NCBI GenBank assembly: GCA_031841125.1 | Contig: CM063112.1 | Span: forward strand, 59,945,722-60,009,721 | Source of the DNA: Acanthococcus lagerstroemiae | Taxonomy: Eukaryota > Arthropoda > Insecta > Hemiptera > Eriococcidae | Direction: 5' to 3' | DNA length: 64,000 nucleotides | Part shown: piece after piece, positions 13,901 to 23,689 of the stretch | How the letters are laid out: each line of letters begins with the position of its first letter | How positions within the stretch are numbered: position 1 is the stretch's first letter | Made by a program: the position numbers and the translations under genes | Notes under the pieces: generated by a model | Database searches by the model: none | The model's input: only the letters and a program-made list of their open reading frames with translations | Told to the model about the DNA's origin: nothing

Positions 13901-16900
13901 AGCGAGCATTCACAGAATAATCAAAGACGTGCTCATTCTACAACGGGTGGTCTAAAAGTCATTGCGCGACGCTCCGTATGGACGATGTGCGTGATCTAGC
14001 GGAGCGCGACTAAACTAAAAGTGAAGTCTAAATTCAACTTCCAGTCGACACGCGCTGAGCTACAGCAGTTTAAGTATGTATCCGGATGTCGCCTATGAAT
14101 TTAAGAACGGAACAATAGTGGGTGATCCGGTAGTGTGTTCATCGTGGTCTGACATCAAAGCAGACGTAGGATGAAACTGAAAGGCTTGTATGGTACAAGT
14201 CTAATGCCGAAGAGAACAATTCAGCGGTGGCATAAGGAATTTCGAGATGACAGCACATCAGCCTCCTCGATTCCGCAAACTGGGCAACCGCGAACTAGTA
14301 ACCTAGGTAAACCAGGACACACAGTGGCAACTTTCATTGCCGAGGACCCGCAAATCTCCTAGTGGATGTCCGACCACAACGAATACAGTACCGGATCACC
14401 CACCGTTGTTCCGTTCTTAAATTTTCCCATTTTGTACAACACGTGTTTAGCTTGTCAGCGGCATCTGAACACATTAACTTCAAACTGCTGTAGCTCAGCG
14501 ACAATGTACGCAAGCGCGCTCGTTTTGGTCTCCTTCGACTGAAAATTAAATAGACTTCACTTTTAGTTCGGTCGCGCTCCGCTAGATCGCGCACATAGTC
14601 CGTATGGAGCGTCGCGCATTAACTTTTGGACCACCCTCTATACAGGGTGTTCCACGAAAGTTACACCCCCCATTTTTTCCCCGAACCAATCGGCGGATCT
14701 TTGCCGGACAAATTGGCATCTTCCTGCGATAAGGTCTAGTTTCTCTAGGGCTTAAAAAGTTTTCTCACCCATTTATGGGGGGCTGTAACGTGCCACCAAC
14801 TTCGGAATCTTAAATGGAAAGGCATGCCTTTATGCACATCGCTGGAAAAAGCATATCCTGCAAAATACGAATCCGTGAAAAAATTTCAAAATTCATCAAT
14901 TTTGGGGGGCAAAGGGTCTAAAGATGACCAAAATCCATCAAAAATCAAAGTGTCATAACCTAGCAAACAAACGATTGAAAGAGGGGTTTTCGATGTCACG
15001 GATTCCGAATACACGATTTAACACCCGGTTTAGGCCTTTAAAATCCAAATTTTCAACCTGAAATCGGTTCCATATTTACAAATTTTTGACTTTTTGAATA
15101 CAGATTATTAAAGTGGCTTCACGCACATCGTTGAGTAAGAAACTTCCTCCAGAGTATGAATCCATGAAAAAAATTTCAAAATTCATCAAATTTGGGGGTA
15201 AAGGGCCTAGAGATTAACAAAATCCATCCACAATTGAAGTATCATTGACCTAGCAAACAGACTATTGAAAAGGGGGTTTTCGAGGTCGCTGATTCCGAAT
15301 GTAACCCTTTCCTCCCGATTCAATCCCGTTTTAGGGCCCTAAAATTAAATTTTAGACTCAAAAGTGATTCTAATTTACAAATTTTTAAGTTTCTGAACGC
15401 AAGTTATCAAAGTGGCTTCATGCACATCGTTGGATAGGGCAGTTCCTCCAATATACGAATTTGTGAAGAAAAATGGCAAATTCCATCAATTTTAGGAGAC
15501 AGGGTCTAACCCTAGCCAGAACCTATCCAAAATCAGATACCTAAAAGTGCTGCCATTTACAAATTTTTAAATTTCTCATTGCAGATTATCCAAATGGCTT
15601 TATGCACGTCATTGGAAAGTGAACTTCCCCCAAAAACGAATCTGTGCGGAAAAAGTTTGGGTTCATCACGTGATTCCCTTATGAATAAGCGGGCACACGA
15701 TGGCCGTCTATTCAGATTTAAACGCAACATTACTGTGCTCTGTGGCGCCGTGACGGACAACAGAAAATGCAACGATTCGGGGGGAAAACTTCGATGGTTT
15801 TTGAAGAATTTTATCGAAACTCGTCAGGAAAAATGTTCGATAATCTCCGGGGAATTTCTTCAGAAAAAATTTTACGAAATTTCGTCGGAACTCGGGAAAA
15901 ATCTCCGATAAATTTTAAGGAATTTCATCGGAAATGGTAGGAACATCTCCAATCATTCTTAAAAAAATTTTTCGGAACTCGGGAAAAATCTCCGATCATT
16001 TTTAAAGGATTTTTTCGGAACTCGGGAAAGTCTCCTATAAATTGTAAAGAATTTTTTTGGAAACGGGAAAAATCTCGGATATGATTATTAAGGAATTTTA
16101 TCGGAAATTGTTGAAAACAAATCCAATAGTTTCCAAAGAATTTCTTCGGAAACGTTGGAAAATATCTCCAATAAATTTTAAGGAATTTTATCGGAAATTG
16201 CTGGAGACTATAATTCCGATAATTTCCGAAGAATCTCATCAGAAATCTTTAGGGAAACTCTCCAATGATTTCTAACAAAATTTCATTAAGCTCTTCGAGA
16301 ATATTTTCCGATAATTTCTGAATTATTAAACCATTGGAGTTTTCCACCGAATATTTCCTATGACATAAACTTCAAAAATTATCGGAAAAACTTCCTCAAT
16401 GAATTTTGATGAAACTTTTTGGAAATTATAGGACATTTTTTCTAGAGGTTTCGGTTGAGATTCTTCGGACATTAGCAGAATTCTTCCCAACAATTTCCGT
16501 TGAAATTCCTTAAAAATTATCGGAGATTTTCCCGGAGTTCCGATAAAATTCCTTAAAAATCATCGCAGACTTTTCCAATAATTTCCGATGAAATTCCTTA
16601 AAATCTATCGGAGATTTTTCCCGAGTTCCAGAAAAAAATCCTTAAGGATTATCGGAGATTTTTCTTGAGTATTTCACGGAAATACATCAAAAATTATCGA
16701 AAAATTTTATTGAAGAATGTTGATGAAACATTTTCGGAAATACATAGGTAATTGGAAATTTTTCTAAAGATTTCCGACGAGATTCTACGGACATTATCGG
16801 AATTTTTTCCAAAGATTTCCGATGAAATTCCTTAATAATCATATCCGAGATTTTTCCGTTTCCAAAAAAATTCTTTACAATTTATCGGAGACTTTCCCGA

Positions 16901-18488
16901 GTTCCGATAAAATTCTTTAAAAATGGATATCGGAGATTTTTCCCGAGTTCCGAAAATTTTTTTTAAGATTTATTGGAGATTTTCCTAACATTTCCAATGA
17001 ATTTCTTAAAATTTATCGGGGATTTTTCCCGAGTTTCGATAAAATTCCGTAAAATTTATCGAAAATTTTCCCCGAAGTTTCCGAAGAAATTCACCGGAGA
17101 TTATCGAACATTTTTCCTGACGAGTTTCGATAAAATTCTTCAAAAACCATCGAAGTTTTCCCCCCGAATCGTTGCATTTTCTGTTGTCCGTCACGGCGCC
17201 ACAGAGCACAGTAATGTTAGTTTCTTACTCAACGATGTGCGTGAAGCCACTTTAGTAATCTGTATTCAAAAAGTCAAAAATTTGTAAATATGGAACCGAT
17301 TTCAGGTTGAAAACTTGGATTTTAAAGGCCTAAACCGGGTGTTAAATAGTGTATTCAGAATCCGTGACCTCGAAAACCCCTCTTTCAATCGTTTGTTTGC
17401 TAGGTTATGACACTTTGATTTTTGATGGATTTTGGTCATCTTTAGACCCTTTGCCCCCCAAAATTGATAAATTTTGAAATTTTTTCACGGATTCGTATTT
17501 TGCAGGATATGCTTTTTCCAGCGATGTGCATAAAGGCATGCCTTTCCTTTAAGATTCCGAAGTTGGTGGCACGTTACAGCCCTCCATAAATGGGGGAGAA
17601 AATTTCTCAAGCCCTAGAGAAACTAGACCTATAGCGTAGGAAGATGCCAATTTGATCCGCCGATTGGTTCGGGGAAAAATGGGGGGGGGGAACTTTCGTG
17701 GAACACCCGGTATAGACTCAGACTACATCTTCAACTCGAATAAGAATATATTGAAGAAGAAAAAGAAGGAAAAATGGAAACGTAAAGGCCTAGGCATTGT
17801 TTGAAAATACGAGTTCATAAATATACCATAGTAGTAATCAGGGCCCGGGTTTTTAGGCAAAAACCTTTTCCCCCTCTCTCCTAACCTATGCCTATTGAGG
17901 TTTTCTGGACGAATCAGGAAATTCTAAAACCAATGAACTAGTTTTGATATGGCCTGTTTTCACTATTTTTCCTTAGAAATGACATTTTCCCCTAAAACTA
18001 ATGTTGTTAGAAACTGTTTGAGACTATTTTTGGTAGAAGCCCACTTTTCGAGACTATTTTGCCAATTGTCAATCTTTTGAGAAAAAAATCTTTTAAAATC
18101 CATTTCATCTGGGGGGTGGGAAGTCATACCTAACAACCTTATTATTTGTTGCAATGAAGAATATCGATTCAAAAATGTTACGTTGTACATAGTTTGGGAG
18201 GAAAAGAAATAATATAAAAATTAGGTTCACGTTTCCGAGGCCTTTAATTTGATACTCGTGGAGTCATAATTTTATAGACACTTTTTATGGACTTTTTGGG
18301 TCTTGTTGGAAACTTTTACTACGGGCCCTTTTTGGATTCTTAGCACCTAACAATTCGACCGCTGGTAGGGCCCTAAATACGTAGTTTTAGGTGGAAAGTA
18401 TACAAAATAACCAACACCTTATGAAAACATTTTGATCCATCATTTTTGTAAGCGTTAATAAAAGTTTACCTTTTTCAGTGCATTCCAT
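7971..18488 (-). CDS. Elongation of very long chain fatty acids protein (ELOVL), copy B, complete
   Basis: Eight coding exons join in phase into 293 aa: 18470-18488, 13793-13879, 10869-11062, 10462-10548, 9973-10029, 9179-9284, 8492-8628, 7971-8165. All have GT/AG borders. Family hallmarks: LDTVFF near residue 146, the histidine box HVFHH at about 164-168, NAFVHVIMYTYY at about 194-205, TLLQLVQF at about 225-232, and hydrophobic stretches spread through the protein. In the usual KxxExxDT motif, Lys and Glu are replaced by Arg and Asp (RMIDLLDT). Expected role: ER-membrane condensation of malonyl-CoA with acyl-CoA. The length is normal for the family. The large first intron (13880-18469) carries a mariner derivative and a 3 kb foldback element; other introns carry MITEs. 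The gene looks intact. Substrate preference cannot be read from sequence alone. Confidence 0.92.
8257..8463. mobile_element. MITE, 207 bp, in last intron of elongase B
   Basis: Inverted ends ACTGGGGTAACTTC at 8257 and at 8463 (reverse complement), extending about 24 bp with one mismatch. Non-coding. The corresponding intron of copy C (45717-45821) lacks it. Confidence 0.7.
12036..12967. mobile_element. Pogo-like non-autonomous element, 932 bp, in elongase B intron
   Basis: The ends are GGGGAGAGTCGCCTAATTCG and its inverse, flanked by TA at 12034-12035 and 12968-12969. The empty site is visible in block A near 1965-1975. A short minus-strand frame from 12554 starts MPRKNKTWSKENRR, reminiscent of the first residues of pogo/CENP-B type transposases, and stops soon after. 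Related ends are at 28442-29380 and 48658-49609. Confidence 0.75.
13941..14640 (+). mobile_element. Mariner derivative, 700 bp, with transposase N-terminal remnant
   Basis: Long imperfect inverted ends contain GGGTGGTCTAAAAGT at the left and ACTTTTGGACCACCC at the right, then GCGCGACGCTCCGTATGGA. TA flanks at 13939-13940 and 14641-14642. The frame at 14171-14362 includes PKRTIQRWHKEF and SIPQTGQPRTS, then AEDPQIS, matching the helix-turn-helix part of mariner transposases. The catalytic domain is absent, so the copy cannot move on its own. The right end abuts the foldback element. Confidence 0.8.
14643..17710. mobile_element. Large palindromic foldback element, 3068 bp
   Basis: The sequence reads as one long inverted repeat. 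The ends are CAGGGTGTTCCACGAAAG and its inverse, with TATA on both sides (14639-14642 and 17711-17714). The left arm (14643 to about 16300) pairs with the right arm (about 16450 to 17710); for example 15720-15860 is the inverse of about 17095-17215. The outer arm holds diverged copies of a roughly 350 bp unit; the inner arm holds many short units of about 55-60 bp built on CTCGGGAAAAATCTCCGAT. Reading frames in it are repeat by-products. It lies in the first intron of elongase B and is absent from blocks A and C. Confidence 0.85.
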
Positions 18489-19085
18489 CTCAAACTGGGA
18501 ACCTTTCGCTTTTGCTACAATACTTTACAAAATGGACACACTTGGGTATTCGAACTATGTGTAGATAATCCACTAACAATACCTATAAGTACATCATAGC
18601 GCTAATATTCAGCTTTCTAGTGTGCACCTTTTCAATCCAAAATGTAAACTAAATGGAACAACCATATCAGTGTAGTCTGCATATGAATAACATTTAAGAA
18701 TAAGAAACAATTTGTTTTAATGGAAGTGTAGTATTCAGTTATAACTACACTAATGAAAAGATGTGATTTTCGAAAAATTTCAATGCTATTTCTACTTATT
18801 TCCGGATAGGTAAGTTACGTTTCTTGTTTTTTTTGGGGGGAAAAATCGAAAATGGTTAATTGACAGTCAGTAATTTGAAATAAATTGTAATTCGCAGATT
18901 CTACTTTCTCAAGCTAACACAGTAAAGTACTTAACTATGAGATACAAAATTCTTTTTAGACTATCTAAAAAAGAAGAACTCATCGCAAGGCACGTGCCGA
19001 ATGAAACGTGCATAGGAAGGTGGCATTTGTTATCAAAATGTTTAAAATTGGTGAGGAAATCCCTCTCTTACCTCATGACTTGTAT
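18120..19085. other. Elongase B upstream region shared with blocks A and C
   Basis: Collinear with 4240-6080 (two units) and with 55300-55920 in block C. It carries the start exon at 18470-18488 and presumably the promoter (right of 18488). No confident core-promoter motif was identified. Homology stops at about 19090 and resumes near 23180, the gap being filled mostly by the hAT composite. Confidence 0.6.
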
Positions 19086-19089
19086 TCAT

Positions 19090-19559
19090 TATTGAAATTA
19101 TTATTTCACAACAAACTTGAAGTTCAAAACATGAAATTCAAATGAGTATTCTAGCGAAAACTTTCAAAGTACCGAAATCTGGTATGGATATTTCTAAACA
19201 CAGGGTGAGAATGAAGTAAGGGCGACAAAACTGGGTCCCTTTCTCCTCTCGTACATGTGTGTACTTTCGAACGAAGTAGTAACATGGTTCATATCATGCC
19301 TGGGTAGTTTAACAAGAGATAAAACGTAAAAGAACTTCGAAAGCATAGAAATCGGATTATGTAAAAAAGGGCGTCTTTGTTGTTACCCAAACCTAGGTTA
19401 TCGTGGATGCATTTGCCAAGTTGGCAGGGATATGATCGAACAAACCCTATCCGCTTTTGTTGTTTTTTTCGTTTCTACAATATCTTTATAAGTTTCCTTA
19501 AAAGGTCCTCATTTAAAATAAAGGTCCCGAATGTGGATGATTTGAGATCACTAAAAATG
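19090..19559. other. Unassigned sequence left of the hAT composite
   Basis: Absent from blocks A and C. I see no coding frame with family resemblance, no clear inverted ends and no tandem structure. Confidence 0.4.
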
Positions 19560-19766
19560 GTCATAAGTAGTGTTGATCAAACCTGCTATTTTATCTAACC
19601 TGCTCTTTCTGCTCCTGTTCATTTTCAATATCTGCTCTTTTAATCTGCTATTGCTACTAAACTGCTATTTTGCTCTTTCGTCCTTCCCTTTAGTGTGTTC
19701 GTTATCACTGGTTCTCCATGTCGCCGACTTGTCGTCGCCTAACGCAATATAGCCTGTGATACAGTT

Positions 19767-20684
19767 CAGTGTTGCCAGGTGGGGTGATTTTACGCCAAAT
19801 TGGCGATTTTGAAATTGGCCGGGCGTTAAAAAATACTGTCGGGCGATGTGTAAACATTGTGGCGATTTTTAGGCAGAATGCGTGACTTCTCTCTTTTTCT
19901 AAGTCTTGAAAAAATCAAAAAATAAGTTTAATTAATTAAAAAAGAAACTGTGCCCAAAATTGACTGGGAGGTTGCGTAAAATTTTGAATAGGTCAACTTA
20001 CAGCACTGCTGATTGTGAAAAAGCCTAAGAAAAAAAACCTAAAAGGTATGGAGTTTTTAGTACTTTTTCATAAAACTAGACTGAAAATTGATAGCGGTAG
20101 CGATAACAGTCTATCGATGGTCGATGGCATCGATGAATATATACCAAAATTTTGTCGACACGAGAAGAACAGCAGCTTATCACGCAATTGTGTTGGCTGC
20201 AGGCTGCAGTCTGGTCCAAGAAAAAGGTAAACAAAAATTTTCAATGAGAATCTCCATAAGAAAAATAAGGGCTTGAAAATTTCTCATATATTATAACAAG
20301 GGGACCTACGTTAAATATGTGATGCTTGCAGTCGTGAAGTCACATTCAGTACATTATGGACATATATTGCAAATTTTTATCTTCTCCTCCATTTCTGAAA
20401 TATTTGCAAAATAGCAGAACGATATTTTCTCTCATGGTAAATTCAATGTAAAAAAAATTGTTTACATTTTCCTTGGACCAGCCTGCAGCCTGCCACAATT
20501 GCGTGCTGTTGCCTGATAAGAGTGACGAGCGCGTTTGTGACAGACTTCCACGCCGCGTGATGTGTAGCGGGTTGGGTTCACATCGAGGTAACCTTAGTAA
20601 TATATGAATCTTGAGCAGTGGCGATTTGTGGCGATTTTCAACTTTTAACATGGCGACTTTTTCGAAAAAAACCTGGCAACACTG
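19767..20684. mobile_element. hAT-type MITE, 918 bp, copy 1
   Basis: Ends CAGTGTTGCCAGGT and ACCTGGCAACACTG. Perfect 8 bp target duplication ATACAGTT at 19759-19766 and 20685-20692. Internal frames are repeat by-products. Confidence 0.88.
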
Positions 20685-20868
20685 ATACAGTTCGATAATA
20701 GTAACAGTAGCAGTCTAGCAGTAGATAGTTTGATCATATTATTGGTGCGTTCTAATTTGCTGTGTATTTATTCGGAATAATTTGTGATAGTAGAATTAAG
20801 ATTAAGAACCGCATATGATTATAAAAATAAATACAAAACTTTAAATTAAGACGACCTCTGCTTCAAGT

Positions 20869-21954
20869 GTGAACAATTTATTGAAACGGAAAACGAGTTT
20901 TATTTGGGCACATTTTAGTATTAAAAATGATAAGGAAGCAATCTGCAACATTTACAAATCGAGTTTCAAATATGGTTCGAGCACAACTAATTTAAAACGT
21001 CACCTGCAGAATAGACATCCCACCATTGAACTTCAAATTCAAAAGGAAAAAAGAACGAAGGTGATTGTATAGGAATGCTGACTTCTAAATTAAAAGGAAA
21101 CTGTAGACTAATTTTGATCTGTAGTTTGTGGTATGCATGTTACTCTGTTATTAACCTCCTTGACCTTTTCAAGTTTTCCATGGTATACATATTTGTCCGG
21201 CACTTTAGTTTATTATAATGGGGAAAATGTAGTGCCAAAATTATTTATCTTGTTGGAATTGCATGGGATCTGTAGCATCCTCAATCCTCAATTTGCTTTT
21301 TCTCATTTTCCTCTACAGAACTTACCTATGTATAAATCTGGGTGTTGAAGATTCTTCAAATTCTGATGATCCTGATGATGTTAGTGAAGGAACATCTGCT
21401 CAAACTTCTGCAGCTAAGTCCTTACCTCAACCAGCTAAACAAACAATATTGGACAATTTTCGAATAGCTATTCGAAAGAAGCTTTCTCCGACTTTTAAAA
21501 TGAAATGCGACAATGCTTTGTTATTGCTATTTATCATTGATTTTCAGCCGTTTAGTGTGGTAAATGATATTGGTTTTAAAAATTTTGTCAGTATTTTAAA
21601 TCCTGCGTACGAGCTTCCTAGCCGACATACAATTGCCAGAACTATGATTCCAGCTAAATATGAAGAGGTACTTGTGGAAGTCCAGAGAAAATTGGAGGAA
21701 GCGACGTATGTTTGTCTGACTACTGATTGTTGGACGTCAATAAATAATGAGGGTTTCATGGCTGTAACTGCACATTTTGTTCACAATAATTTTCAGTTAG
21801 AATCAGTTTTATTAACATGCAAACCAATTGTTACTACTCATACTAGTGAAAACCTTGCAGATGAATTGAATGCGGTTATTAAAGATTGGAGTTTAGAACA
21901 AAAAGTATTACTCGTTGTGTCTGATAATGCCTATAATGTGGTTGGTGCTGTAAG
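20869..21954 (+). pseudogene. hAT transposase remnant (BED finger plus N-terminal catalytic region)
   Basis: The frame at 20869-21072 has FIWAHFSIKNDKEAIC followed by SSTTNLKRHLQNRHP, the C2H2-like BED zinc finger typical of ZBED/hAT transposases. After a gap without a continuous frame, 21263-21954 gives PAKQTILDNF, CDNALLLLFIIDFQPFSVV, YELPSRHTIART, then CLTTDCWTSINNEGFMAVTA and VLLVVSDNAYNVVGAV, matching the hAT catalytic region up to the SDNA..NVV part. The rest, including the C-terminal dimerisation domain, is cut off exactly where MITE copy 2 begins. It is non-functional. Some domesticated ZBED genes look similar, but the truncation argues against that here. Confidence 0.85.
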
Positions 21955-22872
21955 CAGTGTTGCCAGGTTTTTTTCGAAAAAGTCGCCATGTTAAAAGTTG
22001 AAAATCGCCACAAATCGCCACTGCTCAAGATTCATATATTACTAAGGTTACCTCGATGTGAACGCAACCCGCTACACATCACGCGGCATGGAAGTCTGTC
22101 ACAAACGCGCTCGTCACTCTTATCAGGTAACAGCACGCAATTGTGGCAGGCTGCAGGCTGGTCCAAGGAAAATGTAAACAATTTTTTTTACATTGAATTT
22201 ACCATGAGAGAAAATATCGTTCTGCTATTTTGCAAATATTTCAGAAATGGAGGAGAAGATAAAAATTTGCAATATATGTCCATAATGTACTGAATGTGAC
22301 TTCACGACTGCAAGCATCACATATTTAACGTAGGTCCCCTTGTTATAATATATGAGAAATTTTCAAGCCCTTATTTTTCTTATGGAGATTCTCATTGAAA
22401 ATTTTTGTTTACCTTTTTCTTGGACCAGACTGCAGCCTGCAGCCAACACAATTGCGTGATAAGCTGCTGTTCTTCTCGTGTCGACAAAATTTTGGTATAT
22501 ATTCATCGATGCCATCGACCATCGATAGACTGTTATCGCTACCGCTATCAATTTTCAGTCTAGTTTTATGAAAAAGTACTAAAAACTCCATACCTTTTAG
22601 GTTTTTTTTCTTAGGCTTTTTCACAATCAGCAGTGCTGTAAGTTGACCTATTCAAAATTTTACGCAACCTCCCAGTCAATTTTGGGCACAGTTTCTTTTT
22701 TAATTAATTAAACTTATTTTTTGATTTTTTCAAGACTCAGAAAAAGAGAGAAGTCACGCATTCTGCCTAAAAATCGCCACAATTTTTACACATCGCCCGA
22801 CAGTATTTTTTAACGCCCGGCCAATTTCAAAATCGCCCATTTGGCGTAAAATCGCCCCACCTGGCAACACTG
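21955..22872. mobile_element. hAT-type MITE, 918 bp, copy 2 (inverted)
   Basis: Reverse complement of the copy at 19767-20684 with the same length and very few differences. Flanking octamers GCTGTAAG and GAACGAGG do not match, so the target duplication is lost. It truncates the hAT transposase. Confidence 0.85.
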
Positions 22873-23452
22873 GAACGAGGAGAACAAACAAACGAGCGCG
22901 CAATGACAGGAGCAGAATAAGAACAAGTTTTCAAAAAAACGTCATAAGTTCCGAAATTACCTACTGCAGAATATTTTTTTTATTAATGTGTTGGAGTCTC
23001 TCGTCGGACTTACCACTCAATGAAAAAATCATAATTTTCGACAATTCGACAAGGAGATATTAGGATCCAAAAAAACTGGTCCATGTTCGATGCTTCACCT
23101 TGATTGTTCAGGAATATCAGTAACAAAAAATAAAGAAAGAAAGAAATGCAGTCGCCCTCAGCATGTGGGACATCCTACAGAATCGAACAAGAAAAGCATT
23201 TTTTGATTTTACATTTCTTGTTTTACTTCAGATTATTTTTAGATGATGCGAGCATACCGTACTCTGATCTCCCTCTACACTCCAGTGCCTCCTCCCTCGA
23301 CTACGAGTTTTTTCTTTTTAAACCATTTGTACGAGGAGAAAATGATTATTACATGTAAGATATGCGTGAGAACATAATTATTCGATTAGGATTGTTTTTA
23401 ACTATATCTTATTCTTTTGTCGGAGTGCATTTTAAATTTATAATGAAGGTGA

Positions 23453-23454
<2 letters not shown>

Positions 23455-23485
<31 letters not shown>
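23455..23485. repeat. (AC)n microsatellite
   Basis: About 15 uninterrupted AC units. Confidence 0.95.
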
Positions 23486-23488
<3 letters not shown>

Positions 23489-23689
23489 AACACCCATCAC
23501 TGCAGGGAAGAATTAGGAAAAAACTCTTTATTGTACTGTCACCTTTACATCTCATTGAAATGATATCCAAAAGGAATATAAAAATACAGTTACCTAATAA
23601 AATACACTCACAGGGTGAATTAAGAAAATGTGTGCACATATTGCAAGTACAGGTTCATCCTTATATTAGCACTATTACAGTAGATATGC

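Larger units (their letters stand above)
19568..22940 (+). mobile_element. Composite hAT element carrying two MITEs
   Basis: The 8-mer GTCATAAG occurs at 19560-19567 and 22941-22948, fitting the 8 bp target duplication of hAT elements. The left end TAGTGTTGATCAAACC is hAT-like and is followed by repeated CTGCT(A/C)TTT words. The right end shares the CTGCTCCTG subterminal word inverted but lacks a good match to the left terminus. Inside are a broken transposase gene and two 918 bp MITEs in opposite orientation. Confidence 0.6.

Noticed and set aside
15579..17287. Frames of about 70-110 codons inside the foldback element
   Set aside because: They mirror each other on opposite strands of the palindrome and consist of minisatellite translations.
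20015..22624. Identical 101- and 71-codon frames on both strands
   Set aside because: They belong to the two inverted 918 bp MITEs and have no known domain.
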